64,000 bases of DNA from an uncultured Chitinophaga sp. (GTDB taxonomy: Bacteria > Bacteroidota > Bacteroidia > Chitinophagales > Chitinophagaceae): the NCBI RefSeq assembly GCF_902168175.1, contig NZ_CABHOU010000046.1, positions 46,096 through 110,095 of the forward strand, given 5' to 3'. Positions 44,833 to 54,943 of this stretch are shown in pieces (the stretch's first letter is position 1; each line of letters starts with the position of its first letter). Position numbers and translations under genes: made by a program. The notes beneath the pieces were generated by a model that worked only from the letters and a program-made list of their open reading frames with translations, was not told where the DNA came from and made no database searches.

Positions 44833-46455
44833 TCAGGAACCCTGCAAACTTTTCATCCACGCTAACACTTCCGTAGCTGGTAACACCACGGTAATCGTAC
44901 GGCTAAACCGTGCTATATTAACGCCACAGAACTTATTGTTAGCGTCAAACACCGGGCTGCCGCACTCGTTTGCTTTTACACGGCCGTCGTGCAGAAATAC
45001 GTTACTGAAACCATCTCTCCGTGAGCTTTTACCCCCTGCGAAGTTATCGGCCGGGTGGTCGGAGCGCCTTTCCGGCCATGGGCCGAGGACTACACGTTGG
45101 GTGGAGCTGCTGTCGTTACGTTGTACGAACAGGGTTACGGTATCGCCGGGGAAGTAACGCATTAACTCGGCGCCGTAGTCGGCGGCTTTTAGTTGCGGCG
45201 CTTCGTTTACTTTCATGATACGGTCGCCTTCTTTGAGGCCTGCCTTTTCGGCCGGACTGTTGGTATGCGGCGGACGAAGCGTAACGGCATTGTTGCGGAA
45301 GAAGGCGGGTGCGCCCAGGTAACCGGCACTGTATTTCAGCGTAAGGTCGAACGGTGTGCAGCTTGTGATGGCGGGTTTGGTTTTACCATCGGCCATGATG
45401 GAACCAAGGAATGTACCCGTTTCTGGTGCAGCGGCTATATCCGTGCCGAGGCCGGGTAAGGTTTTCTTTTTGATGAACAGCAGCACAAGGTCGCGGGCTT
45501 TATCGCGGGCCAGCACCTGTGCTTTCACTGGTTTGTCTTTCCCGATCGTTACCAGCGGTTCTTCATTTACCTCGGAGCTTTTGCTGATGATGTATGTACC
45601 TTTTGCTTTAAATGGCACCAGCGTGGCATCGATGATCGTGCCGAATGCAGCCGCCTGTGTACCATTACTGATCGCCACGCAGGCTGTGCCTTTGATTTCA
45701 GGCAACTTCACTTCCGGTACTATGCCTCGTTCCGGCGCAATGTATTTATCGCTTTGTTCCGGCCAGCCGGGGTAATCAACGGCTTTTCTGAGTGCAGACC
45801 AGTATTGATGATAGAAGCTGATGCGCACTTCTTTGTTATCATTTTCAACGATGTTGCAACGGCTGTTCAATCCTATTACACGACCGTAAATATCGAAGAT
45901 CGGCCCGCCTGAGTCGCCGGGTTCCATGGCGGACGTGGTGCCCATAAACCGGCCGTAACCGTCCATACCGGTCACGACGCCGTAACGCACGGTTGGAAAC
46001 AGTACGGTCATTGTTTCAGGGTACGACATACCAATTACGGGATCGCCTTCTTTCACGTTTTCTGACCAGCCCATTTCTGCAAAGGGCCAGTTGCCGCTGC
46101 GCACGATTTTCATGATCGCCACGTCGGGTACATTGGCAGAGTCGGGCCAGCCAATGCGGCCAAGACCTACAGCGATGGTTTCGGTACCATCAGGAAAGGT
46201 GATCTTATAAGTACGTTCGGGAACAACGGCGTGCGCCACTGTTAAGATGTAGCCATCGGCACTTACTACTACCCCGCTGAACGGGGACGAAGTTTGCTGC
46301 TGGCGCGTAGTATCGAAGCCAAAAGCCCTGATACAGGCTTTGTAAGATTTCTGGATGGCATACTTTACCGTTGGCGTAGCCGGGTTTTGCTGGCCCAGGG
46401 CGCTCAAACTCAATAGTATGGCCATGCAGAGGGAAAGGAAATATTTTCCTGGCAT
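44833..46455 (-). CDS. HtrA-like serine protease with PDZ and degenerate second protease domain
   Basis: A 540-residue exported protein with signal peptide (MAILLSLSALGQ). The first trypsin-like domain has an intact triad: His75 (TVAHAVV), Asp111 (VPDVAIM) and Ser182 (PGDSGGP). A second, related domain begins near 256 (TACVAISNGTQAAAFGTIID): the His position reads SKSSEV, Asp322 remains (ARDLVLLF), and the Ser position is Cys498 (NECGSPVF), so it is probably inactive. A PDZ domain (about 375-458; SPAEKAGLKEGDRIMKVNE) sits inside this second domain, between the Asp and Ser positions. Likely a periplasmic quality-control or signalling protease. Confidence 0.83.
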   Translation of the reverse strand: MPGKYFLSLCMAILLSLSALGQQNPATPTVKYAIQKSYKACIRAFGFDTTRQQQTSSPFSGVVVSADGYILTVAHAVVPERTYKITFPDGTETIAVGLGRIGWPDSANVPDVAIMKIVRSGNWPFAEMGWSENVKEGDPVIGMSYPETMTVLFPTVRYGVVTGMDGYGRFMGTTSAMEPGDSGGPIFDIYGRVIGLNSRCNIVENDNKEVRISFYHQYWSALRKAVDYPGWPEQSDKYIAPERGIVPEVKLPEIKGTACVAISNGTQAAAFGTIIDATLVPFKAKGTYIISKSSEVNEEPLVTIGKDKPVKAQVLARDKARDLVLLFIKKKTLPGLGTDIAAAPETGTFLGSIMADGKTKPAITSCTPFDLTLKYSAGYLGAPAFFRNNAVTLRPPHTNSPAEKAGLKEGDRIMKVNEAPQLKAADYGAELMRYFPGDTVTLFVQRNDSSSTQRVVLGPWPERRSDHPADNFAGGKSSRRDGFSNVFLHDGRVKANECGSPVFDANNKFCGVNIARFSRTITVVLPATEVLAWMKSLQGS

Positions 46456-46616
46456 AGCTGGTTGGTTGGTTTTGGCACAAGGTATAAACTTTTTGAACGG
46501 TTTTCTTGCCGCTCATACCAAACCAGCGGGAACAAACGAATCTAATACCCACGTGCACCCCGGCAGCCATAACAGCCACCGGGCCGCAGTCATGGGTATC
46601 CTTTCAATCTAACAAC

Positions 46617-47432
46617 CTACCACTCCCCTGGCGGCAATGTGGCGCCGCCATAGATGGCATCTAATAAACCATACATCTCAGCATCGTAGACCGCGAGTTT
46701 TTCGCGGTTCCATATATCGTTGTGGATGCCATCGCCACCGGCCGGGCCGGGTGCATTTACGTTAAAGTAGCTCTGTATACATTCGGCCCAGTACTCGTCG
46801 GGGTTGGAGCCGGCGTAGGTATTCACCCACCTGCCTGCTGCTTTGGCCTTATCGTACAGGTCCTGTATTTTCTTCTTAAAAGATGCGTCCATCACTTCCA
46901 GTGCCATGTTTTTGATGGCGTGGCCAAATTCGTGTACTACGATGTTCTCCGTTTTGTAACGGTCGAAACTGTTGCGCATGATATCGCCTTCATGTACGCC
47001 GCAGGCCCTGTAAGTGGGGGAAGGCCCGAAGCCTCCCCCATATCTTGTAGCGTCGAGTCCCCGGGGCCAGCCGGGCAATACATCGGGGTATTGCGCATTG
47101 CCGAATACGGCCAGGTATACACGCTGTCTTCTTAATTCTGGTAGTGAGCTGTTAGGTAATGTGCCTACCAGTACGGCGCACACATCCCCCGCCCTTTTCA
47201 ATGCCTCGTCACTTACTGTTTTCGCACTTACAATGGGAATACTATCTGCCCCCACCTTTAATGCGCGGAACTTTTCATAATAATTGGTAAGGCCGAAGTG
47301 TTTCGATTCGCCGGGTGGTACCAATGGTATTACTACCTCTGGTTCGGGCTCGGGTACCGTATCTTTCTTATCCTTTCCGCAACCACATAACAGGCAGCTA
47401 AAGATGACGGCGTATCCTATATTACCAGCCAT
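46617..47432 (-). CDS. Gluzincin-type metallopeptidase lipoprotein
   Basis: A 271-residue lipoprotein (CLLCGC lipobox region) with His167-Glu168-Phe-Gly-His171 (VVHEFGHAI) and a downstream NTYAGSNPDEYWAE segment whose Glu213 or Glu217 would be the third zinc ligand, as in anthrax-lethal-factor-like gluzincins. Two further cysteines (DVCAV, RACGV) may form a disulfide. It overlaps the 3' end of SusD by 11 bases and is thus the last gene of an ECF-controlled SusC/SusD operon. A peptidase in this position suggests the locus handles a glycopeptide or protein-linked substrate (inference). Confidence 0.82.
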   Translation of the reverse strand: MAGNIGYAVIFSCLLCGCGKDKKDTVPEPEPEVVIPLVPPGESKHFGLTNYYEKFRALKVGADSIPIVSAKTVSDEALKRAGDVCAVLVGTLPNSSLPELRRQRVYLAVFGNAQYPDVLPGWPRGLDATRYGGGFGPSPTYRACGVHEGDIMRNSFDRYKTENIVVHEFGHAIKNMALEVMDASFKKKIQDLYDKAKAAGRWVNTYAGSNPDEYWAECIQSYFNVNAPGPAGGDGIHNDIWNREKLAVYDAEMYGLLDAIYGGATLPPGEW

Positions 47433-49311
47433 GATTCTGTACCATTAGGTTGTTTACATCTATCTCGCGCTGCGGGATCGGCATCAGGTAATGCCTGTCC
47501 AGGAATACGCGGGTTTGAATAGGTGCTGATTTGTAGAATACAGCCAGACCAGCGGCTTCGCTATTGATGTCGAGGCCTGTAGACTGTAGTTCTGCTGTGG
47601 TCGGACGGGCATTGAGACCGTGCATAATACCGTTATCAACGGTTTTAGCGATCATCCATCTTCTCACATCCCAGAAACGGTGGCCTTCGAAAGCAAACTC
47701 GATCCTTTTCTCGTTCTGCACTCTCTTGCGGAAACCTGCCTGGGTAATGTCTTCAGGAATGATGGGCAGACCGGGCATGTCTACACGGCGGCGAACGGCG
47801 TTGATGGCGTTGTAAGCTTCCTGGGTAGGACCTTCATTATATTCGTTCAACGCTTCGGCGTAAGCCAGGTAGAACTCAGTTACACGGAACAGCGGATCGT
47901 TACGCTGTGCGTCGGGAGAAGTCCACCAGTTGGTAGGATCAACTTTAGGATCGCACCATTTGCGTACGTTGTAACCGCTAACGGTAAAGGTACCGGAGCT
48001 TTTAGGCCAGGCTTGCGACCAGCCGTTGTTACCGCCCCACCAGGCCAGCCTGATCGGTGTATTGTTGGTACGGGTAGCGTTAAACTTGCTGCCCTGGAAA
48101 GTGATCGTAGCGTAGAAGCGCGGATCGCGGTTCTTGAAACGGTTGGAGATGTTATCGAGCCAAACCCATTCTGTAGCACCTGCACCGGCCCAAAACCACT
48201 CGCTCCAGAAACCTTCAGGATTGTAGCCAGAACCTGGGTAATCGATCGGGTAACCGGTATTGGTTTCGTAAGCATCTATCAACTCCTGGAAAGGACTGTA
48301 TTTACCCCAGCCGCCCCATGGGCCGCCGAAAGGAAACAGTTCCAGGTCGAGGTTCTTGGTGTTAGGTACCATCCTTGGCATGATGATCTCTGTCCAGTTG
48401 CGGGTGTAGAACAGGCGTGCATAGCTGTTGATAGGATCATTACCGATCGCACGGTCGATCGTGAAATCGAGGTCCATTACTTTCTTCGCTGCATCGGCTG
48501 CAAGTCTCCATTTCTCTTTGCTGTACTGTTGATTGAACAGTTGTTTGCCGTCTTTATTTACCACGTCGGCGTACATGGTGTTACCGTTAAACAGCGGGCT
48601 GGCGGCGTATAACAACGTACGTGCTGCCAAAGCCAGTGCTGCTCCCCTGTTTACACGACCAAGGTCGGCATCGGGATGGTGTGGTAACAGCTCTGGTGCA
48701 ATCGCTTCACATTCAGATACGATAAAATCCACTACTTCATCTACTGAGTTACGCGGCGACATAGTCGTTTCCCTGTCCGTAATTTGTATCGATGATTTTA
48801 CGATAGGAACAGCACCGTACATTTTGAACAACTGGAAGTGAAACAACGCTCTCATGAAACGCGCTTCTGCCTTGTAGTGTGGCACTTTCACCGCGTAGTA
48901 AGACACCTGGTCGGTCGGGATGGGCACCTTATCGATGTTTTCCAGGAACAGGTTCGCTTTACGAATGTTCTGATATTGCAGGCTCCATTCGCCGAATGGG
49001 TTGTCGGCAGAGTTCCAGGCACCGGTGTTGTATTTCAGCGGCCAATAACCTGCGCCCCAGTGGTGAAAACACTCGTCCGTAGCGGCAGTGGTTTCATTCA
49101 GGGTATTACCATCAGCTCCAATAGTATTGGGTAACTGACTGTAAAGGTGCCCCAGCGCTGCGTTAGCGTTGTTGATGTTTCCCCAGATCTGTTTGTCGGT
49201 CACCAGTTCATTGGGAACTACGTCCAGGAATTTTTTACAGGATGAAAAGCCGGCAGCCGTAAAAGCCAGGGCAATGGTATAATATTTAATCCTCTTTATG
49301 CTGAATTTCAT
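47422..49311 (-). CDS. SusD/RagB-family lipoprotein, second utilisation locus
   Basis: A 629-residue lipoprotein (FSSC lipobox) of the larger SusD class. SusD N-terminal region KKFLDVVPNELVTDKQIWGN; C-terminal block RVQNEKRIEFAFEGHRFWDV, then PIPQREIDVNN. It starts 24 bp after the SusC stop. The ligand is unknown; no glycoside hydrolase is encoded in this operon. Confidence 0.93.
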   Translation of the reverse strand: MKFSIKRIKYYTIALAFTAAGFSSCKKFLDVVPNELVTDKQIWGNINNANAALGHLYSQLPNTIGADGNTLNETTAATDECFHHWGAGYWPLKYNTGAWNSADNPFGEWSLQYQNIRKANLFLENIDKVPIPTDQVSYYAVKVPHYKAEARFMRALFHFQLFKMYGAVPIVKSSIQITDRETTMSPRNSVDEVVDFIVSECEAIAPELLPHHPDADLGRVNRGAALALAARTLLYAASPLFNGNTMYADVVNKDGKQLFNQQYSKEKWRLAADAAKKVMDLDFTIDRAIGNDPINSYARLFYTRNWTEIIMPRMVPNTKNLDLELFPFGGPWGGWGKYSPFQELIDAYETNTGYPIDYPGSGYNPEGFWSEWFWAGAGATEWVWLDNISNRFKNRDPRFYATITFQGSKFNATRTNNTPIRLAWWGGNNGWSQAWPKSSGTFTVSGYNVRKWCDPKVDPTNWWTSPDAQRNDPLFRVTEFYLAYAEALNEYNEGPTQEAYNAINAVRRRVDMPGLPIIPEDITQAGFRKRVQNEKRIEFAFEGHRFWDVRRWMIAKTVDNGIMHGLNARPTTAELQSTGLDINSEAAGLAVFYKSAPIQTRVFLDRHYLMPIPQREIDVNNLMVQNHGW

Positions 49312-49335
49312 GTCTAAACTTTTTAAATGTTCACA

Positions 49336-52300
49336 TTACAGTCCCACGGTAATACCACCGTTAAACACTCGCTGCTGCGGATAGTTACGAGAATCGTTCG
49401 GCATTTCAGGGTCGAAGATTTTCAGGTGGTCCCAGGTAAGGAGGTTGATGCCATTTACGAACATGCGTACATTACTCAGATGCGCTCTCTTTATCCATGC
49501 CTGTGGTACATTGTAACCTATCTCCGCATTCTTCAGACGCAGGTAGTTAGTGCTGCGTAACCAGAAGGTAGACACCTGGTTGTTGTTAGCATTGTTTGCG
49601 TAAGAAATCCTTGGATATTTAGCATTAGTATTTTCTGGTGTCCAGTAGTTACCTTTGATGTCAGACAGGATGCCACCATCGCCGCTGAAAGGCCAGATAG
49701 CCGGGCCGGTCAGCCAAACGTTACCACCCAGTGCACCCTGGAACAGGATACCCACATCAAACCCTTTGTAACCAAAACCTACAGAAAGACCCAGGATCTT
49801 TTCGGGGATAGAAGGTTTACCGGTGTAAGCGCGGTCCAGTTCATCGATCTTACCATCATTGTTCATGTCCACGTATTTGATATCACCCGGCTGGATCATA
49901 CCAAAGGCGCTTTGGTCAGGACTTTTATTGATATCGTCCTGGCTCTGGAACAAACCTTTCGCGATGAAAGAGTACTGCTCGTTCACACTTCTGCCGGTAC
50001 GCATAGCGTAAGCACGGCCCTGCAGTGTAGGTTCATCCATAGAGATGATCTTGTTGCGGGCGAAGGAGAAGTTACCTTTAATGAAATAGTTGAAATTCTT
50101 GAAGTTCTTTTTGTGCTGCAGTTCCACCTCGAAACCTTTGTTCTCTACCTCGCCAAGGTTTACCAGTGGCAGGTTTACAACACCAAGTAAGGAAGGCAAA
50201 GTACCCGGAGTGGCCAGGATGTTGCTCCTGCGCTCGTAAAACGCATCACCGGTGAAAGTGATGTTATCATTGAACAGCCCGAGGTCTAAACCTACGTTGT
50301 ATTTCTGTGCCCGTTCCCAGGTTACGTCGGGGTTACCGTTCGCATCTTCCGTTGCACCACCATACCAAACACCATCGCGGTTACGGCCAAACTGGTAACC
50401 GGTAGCGCCGAGTGTCCAGGTGCTCTGGTACAGGAAGCGGCGGCCACCAATTTTATCGTTACCCACCAAACCACCTGAAGCACGCAGTTTCAGGAGATTC
50501 ATAAAGCTTACCTGGTTTTTCATAAAGTCTTCTTCGCTCAGCACCCATGCCAGTGACACAGACGGGAAGAAGTCGTAACGTTTACCTTCAGGGAAGTTCT
50601 CAGAACCATTGTAACCGAAGTTAAATTCAGAGAAGTACTTACCGTTGTAAGCATAAGTGAAACGGCCGATGTAACCATTGTATTTAAAAGGAAGGCCACC
50701 GATCGCATTACCGCTGCCCACTGCATCAAAGAAGCTTTGCTGCGTGTACAGTAACATACCGGTGATATCGTGTTTACCGAAAGTACGGGCATAGTTCAGG
50801 TACGTTTCGAGCAGGGTACGACGGTTACTGTTGGCGCTTACATCGTAGCTGAGGGTATTGTTACCATCACCTACTTTAATATAAGTTCCTTTAGTAAGAT
50901 CCGTTTCCTGGTCGTTACCAAGTGCATACTGGAAAGTAGGGTACACCATTGTTCTGCGTACGTTACGGTAACCGTAAGAGTCGAACGACAGGCGCGCACG
51001 GCCGCTCAGGCCTTTTGTGATCCAGGGCATTTCGAGTTTGAAACCCGCAGTAGCCTGCAAAGTATTCTCGAAGTTACGCTGGTAACCGCCTGCAGTCAAA
51101 CGACCATAAGGGTTCCAGGCTTTAGCAGGCAATGCACTGATGCTGCCATCAGGGTTCTTCATGGGATAAAGCCATGGAGAAATAGACTGCATACCGGCAA
51201 ACAGCTCGCTGGCGCTGGTGGGAGGATAGTTATTATCGCGCACGATCTCGCCGAGGTTCAGCTCCATGCTCAGATCGCGGGTAATGTTAAGGTCGATGTT
51301 AGAACGGAAGTTGTAACGGTTCGTAGTCGCCTGTATATCGTAAGCATTGATCTCATTCTCGAAGTTATACAGACCGTTTTGTTTCAGGTACGACATGGAT
51401 ACGAAGTAACGTACCGACTGGTTACCACCACTCACGTTCAGGTTACCCTGCGACATCGATGAATTAGGCTTCAGCATTTCATCGAGCCAGTTTACGTTCG
51501 GGTACAGGTACTCGTACGCAGGCATGCTACGGTCGCGGAATTTATTCAGGTACTCGTCTGTATACTGCGAGTAGTTCTGGTTATCGTTGATCAGTCCCAC
51601 ACGGTACATGCTTAATGCATCGTAGCTGTCCAGGTATTCCGGCAGGCGCGTTGGCGACTGCAAACCTGTTTGGGCAGTGAACGTGATCCTTGGTTTACCC
51701 GAAGTACCGCGACGTGTAGTCACCAGTACCACACCGTTCGCGCCCCTTACACCGAATACCGCGGTAGAAGAAGCATCTTTCAGGATAGAGATATTTTCCA
51801 CCTCGTTTGCGTCGATGCTGCCGAACGAACGTTCTACCCCATCTACAAGGATCAGCGGCGCCTGGCTACCGGTAAAGGTGGCCATACCACGGATCCAGAG
51901 GTTAGAACCATCGTAACCCGGTTCACCACTGTTTTGCAGCGTGATCAAACCCGGCAGGCGGCCTGCCAGTGCATTACTCAGGTTGGCTACAGGGCTTTGG
52001 GTAAGCTCTTTGGTACCTACCGTAGCGATAGCACCCGTCACACTCACCTTCTTTTGTTTACCATAAGCTACCACTACCACTTCGCCCAGGTTCTTATTGT
52101 CTACCAGCATTACAACGGTCATACCCGCTGCGGCCGGCGCTTCCTGGGGAAGAAAACTAATAGCAGAAAAGATCAGGATATCACCGCTATTGGCTTCGAT
52201 CGTAAACCGGCCTTCGCCGTTAGTGGCCGTACCCGCTTTACCGCCTTTTACAGCCACGGTTACACCCGGTACCGGCTGGCCCAGGGTATCTACCACTTTA

Positions 52301-52719
52301 CCAGTGATAGGCACCCGCACCACCGCTTCCACAGCAGGTTGTACAGCTTTGGGCGCCGTGGTGTTACGGCGTATAAAAATGGTTTTATTTTCGATGGAAT
52401 ACGTCAGCGCATTCTCCTCCAGTATTTTGCCGAGAAAGGCTTCCAGCGGCATTTTGGTAGCAGCAATGGTTACCGGTGGCGTTTTGGCCAGGAGGTCCGG
52501 ATTGTACATCATCAGGTAGCCGGTTTGCCTCTCTATTTCAGAGAAAGCCTTTTCCATCGGCTGCTGCTGCAATTTAATGGTAATCGTTTGCGATTTAGTG
52601 GTTGCACTCACGTGCAAACAGAAAACGAGCATGGCAATAGCGATAAGCTTCATACAACGTAGCGTTTGCGTCAGTAGACGGGGCGTAGGGTGCCCTTTAC
52701 AAAAAGCATTAATTTTCAT
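49336..52719 (-). CDS. SusC-family TonB-dependent transducer with STN domain
   Basis: A 1127-residue outer membrane transporter. After the signal (LIAIAMLVFCLHVSATTKSQ) comes an STN domain, about 45-115 (QQPMEKAFSEIERQTGYLMM), which in such transporters contacts the FecR anti-sigma protein and passes ligand occupancy inward. A CarboxypepD_reg domain (VTGVT-type sandwich near 130-200), the plug with LILVDGVERSF, ANEVENISILKDASSTAVFG and VRGANGVVLVTTRR, and a full barrel ending in GGITVGL follow. The matching FecR and ECF sigma genes lie directly upstream, making this a transenvelope signalling set. Confidence 0.95.
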   Translation of the reverse strand: MKINAFCKGHPTPRLLTQTLRCMKLIAIAMLVFCLHVSATTKSQTITIKLQQQPMEKAFSEIERQTGYLMMYNPDLLAKTPPVTIAATKMPLEAFLGKILEENALTYSIENKTIFIRRNTTAPKAVQPAVEAVVRVPITGKVVDTLGQPVPGVTVAVKGGKAGTATNGEGRFTIEANSGDILIFSAISFLPQEAPAAAGMTVVMLVDNKNLGEVVVVAYGKQKKVSVTGAIATVGTKELTQSPVANLSNALAGRLPGLITLQNSGEPGYDGSNLWIRGMATFTGSQAPLILVDGVERSFGSIDANEVENISILKDASSTAVFGVRGANGVVLVTTRRGTSGKPRITFTAQTGLQSPTRLPEYLDSYDALSMYRVGLINDNQNYSQYTDEYLNKFRDRSMPAYEYLYPNVNWLDEMLKPNSSMSQGNLNVSGGNQSVRYFVSMSYLKQNGLYNFENEINAYDIQATTNRYNFRSNIDLNITRDLSMELNLGEIVRDNNYPPTSASELFAGMQSISPWLYPMKNPDGSISALPAKAWNPYGRLTAGGYQRNFENTLQATAGFKLEMPWITKGLSGRARLSFDSYGYRNVRRTMVYPTFQYALGNDQETDLTKGTYIKVGDGNNTLSYDVSANSNRRTLLETYLNYARTFGKHDITGMLLYTQQSFFDAVGSGNAIGGLPFKYNGYIGRFTYAYNGKYFSEFNFGYNGSENFPEGKRYDFFPSVSLAWVLSEEDFMKNQVSFMNLLKLRASGGLVGNDKIGGRRFLYQSTWTLGATGYQFGRNRDGVWYGGATEDANGNPDVTWERAQKYNVGLDLGLFNDNITFTGDAFYERRSNILATPGTLPSLLGVVNLPLVNLGEVENKGFEVELQHKKNFKNFNYFIKGNFSFARNKIISMDEPTLQGRAYAMRTGRSVNEQYSFIAKGLFQSQDDINKSPDQSAFGMIQPGDIKYVDMNNDGKIDELDRAYTGKPSIPEKILGLSVGFGYKGFDVGILFQGALGGNVWLTGPAIWPFSGDGGILSDIKGNYWTPENTNAKYPRISYANNANNNQVSTFWLRSTNYLRLKNAEIGYNVPQAWIKRAHLSNVRMFVNGINLLTWDHLKIFDPEMPNDSRNYPQQRVFNGGITVGL

Positions 52720-52852
52720 ACTTTCGTAGCAATTTTTGGTTGATCAAATAAATAACAGTACACCTGGTATATTAAAGGCCGGCCAAATTCTAACCGTCAC
52801 GGATCGCACCCGGGGCGGTTTTCTTTTACGGTCGGCCCGTCATATGCTTGTT

Positions 52853-54025
52853 TTAAGGACTTACATACAGTTTATCGCCTTCAATTCTGAAATGCAGGCC
52901 CATCTCTCCCAAACCTTTTAACGCCTGGCTAAGACTGAGGCTCCGCTGCATTTTACCTGTGAATACGAGGTCCGGCACTCCTTTTTCATATACTACATCC
53001 ACATCGTACCACCTCGACAACTGCCTTAATACTTCCGCAATGCCCGTTCTGCCGCCGAAGTAAAAGATGCCATCCTTCCAGGCCACTGCCTGGGCCGTAT
53101 TGGCATTGTTCACTACACGGATGTCACTGGCATCGGGTTGCATAACTGCCTGCTGACCAGGTTTGAGGGTTACGTCGTTGTTGATACGCACCGCTCCTTC
53201 CAGTAACGTGGTTTTAATTTGTGACTCGTCGGTATAAGCATTAATATTAAAATGAGTGCCCAGCACTTCTACGGTTGATTTACTATTTATATGTACAATA
53301 AATGGTTGTTTCTTTTGCTGATGGTCGTAAGCCGCGGCTACTTCGAAATACACCTCGCCAGTAATTTCCACATGCCTTTCGCCGCCCGTGAACGTAGCCG
53401 GGTAACGCAGTGACGATGCGGCATTGAGCCATACGATCGTGCCATCCGACAGGATGATATTGAACTTGCGGCCCCTCGGCGTGGTAATCGTGTTGTAGGC
53501 TAAAGCAGCAGGTACTAATGATTCAGCCTGGTAAGCCAGTTGCCCGTTATTCATCACCAGTTTACTACTACCCTGCACCGCCAACTGACCATTACCGGCG
53601 CTGTCCAGCACAATGGCCTGGCCATTCGCCAGCGTTAGTACCGCGCCATTCTTACCTGCCGGGGCATCATTAACTTTCACTTCGGCGGCCACCGCAGGGG
53701 CAGGCGTTCTACGTGGCAGCATTACGGCAACGCCCAATAGCAGGGCGATGCAGGCGGCGGCCATCCACCATTTATATGGTGCACGGTTTTTAACTACGGA
53801 TAATTGTGGTGGTGCCTGACTGATCACCTGGTTAAATACCTCCGTCGCTTCTTCCTCATCCAGGCTGTACACCGGCTGTTCCGCCTCCATTTCGTCACCA
53901 ATGAGGCGCTGGAAGCGGGCTTCGTTACCAGGTTCATTTAATAAACGGCTTAATTCCGCCAGTTCGTCGGGCGAACAGGCGTTATCCTGGTAGCGTTTAA
54001 AAAGAAAATCTAATCGTTCCTTCAT
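52853..54025 (-). CDS. FecR-family anti-sigma factor
   Basis: A 390-residue inner membrane anti-sigma regulator. The cytoplasmic N-terminal part (LFKRYQDNACSPDELAELSR) binds the sigma factor, a single membrane helix (WWMAAACIALLLGVAVML) follows, then the periplasmic FecR domain (TTPRGRKFNIILSDGTIVWL, NAASSLRYPATF) and a C-terminal DUF4974/STN-like domain (VLRQLSRWYDVDVVYEKGVP). It lies between the ECF sigma gene (71-bp gap) and the STN-SusC gene it presumably monitors. Confidence 0.94.
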   Translation of the reverse strand: MKERLDFLFKRYQDNACSPDELAELSRLLNEPGNEARFQRLIGDEMEAEQPVYSLDEEEATEVFNQVISQAPPQLSVVKNRAPYKWWMAAACIALLLGVAVMLPRRTPAPAVAAEVKVNDAPAGKNGAVLTLANGQAIVLDSAGNGQLAVQGSSKLVMNNGQLAYQAESLVPAALAYNTITTPRGRKFNIILSDGTIVWLNAASSLRYPATFTGGERHVEITGEVYFEVAAAYDHQQKKQPFIVHINSKSTVEVLGTHFNINAYTDESQIKTTLLEGAVRINNDVTLKPGQQAVMQPDASDIRVVNNANTAQAVAWKDGIFYFGGRTGIAEVLRQLSRWYDVDVVYEKGVPDLVFTGKMQRSLSLSQALKGLGEMGLHFRIEGDKLYVSP

Positions 54026-54096
54026 GGTAAAAATTAGCCGTGTATAGTATCAGACACGCGAGTGAGAAAAAAGGGGTACTCGTTCCTAAAATAATT

Positions 54097-54687
54097 TTAA
54101 AGAATTTCTGAGATCATGCCCAGGAGGATGAGGGCACTGGCGTTGGCGCGTAGTAAAATACGCAGCTGGTGGTTAGCACGGGCCAGGTGTTTCTTCGCCG
54201 TTTCGCGTGAAATCTGAAGCTGGTCCGCTATTTCGTCGAGCGGCATACCGTCGATGCGGCTTAACTCGAACACTTTCTTTTGTTGAGGAGGCAGTTGCGA
54301 CATCGCACCGTGGATGGTGGTGCGCAGTTCGCGGAACATAATGGTATCGTGCAGATCGGCCGGTTGCTGTTCGCGGCGGGCTACCTCTTCACACATTACC
54401 GCATCGTTCACTTTTTTGCGGACCAGGTTTAAGAGGTGATTGCGGGTGATCGTATTAAGATAAGAAGAGAAGTACGCAACGTCCGCCAGTTTTTCGCGGC
54501 TCGTCCATACCTTCAGGAACACGTCCTGCAGCGCATCTTTGGCTTCAGCGTGCGAATGCAGCATTTTACAGGCAATCGTAAATACTTTATCGCGGTATTG
54601 CCCGTATAGTATGCGAAATGCCGCCTCGTCGCCATGGGAAACCCGTTGCAGGAGGTCCCGTTCTTGGTATGTTGGAATAGTTGCCAG
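54097..54687 (-). CDS. ECF sigma factor (FecI-like) with non-standard start codon
   Basis: RNA polymerase sigma-70 factor of the Bacteroidota FecR-partner group. The ATG read from 54564 gives only 155 residues and cuts region 2 in half. The same frame extends upstream without a stop and encodes canonical sequence (ERDLLQRVSHGDEAAFRILY, then GQYRDKVFTIACK), so translation must begin earlier, yet the frame contains no ATG, GTG or TTG before an in-frame stop. I place the start at a CTG (54687), giving 196 residues; an ATT at 54678 is equally possible. Region 4 is complete (LPPQQKKVFELSRIDGMPLD, EIADQLQISRETAKKHLARA). It activates the SusC/SusD locus downstream. Confidence 0.88.
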   Translation of the reverse strand: MATIPTYQERDLLQRVSHGDEAAFRILYGQYRDKVFTIACKMLHSHAEAKDALQDVFLKVWTSREKLADVAYFSSYLNTITRNHLLNLVRKKVNDAVMCEEVARREQQPADLHDTIMFRELRTTIHGAMSQLPPQQKKVFELSRIDGMPLDEIADQLQISRETAKKHLARANHQLRILLRANASALILLGMISEIL

Positions 54688-54943
54688 TTTGGTTGATCTT
54701 AACTGGTACGAATATATTCTGATGAGCAGGAAATAGCTGGCATTAATTTACCTGATCCTTACCGGTTATTACCCTACCCGCACCTAATTATCAAGTTTTG
54801 GCAGTTAAAATACGGCAGCGTACCCTGATTGGCTGATTCTCATTAACAGCTGTTTAACACAACTTGCTCATTATAACAAATAAATTGTATTGCTTTTAAT
54901 GTGTCTTCGGCTTAAGGCAAATTCGAAACTTCCCGGTGTCTGA

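Noticed and set aside
47620..48612. Long plus-strand open frame opposite SusD
   Set aside because: Antisense to conserved SusD sequence, with Arg/Val-rich composition typical of a shadow frame.
51670..52662. Long plus-strand open frame opposite the STN-SusC gene
   Set aside because: It is antisense to a fully conserved SusC coding region and contains no family motif; GC-rich codon use on the other strand explains it.
54097..54564. Truncated or pseudogene sigma factor
   Set aside because: Region 2 continues intact upstream in the same frame, and FecR and STN-SusC partners are present and complete, so the gene is probably functional with an unusual start.
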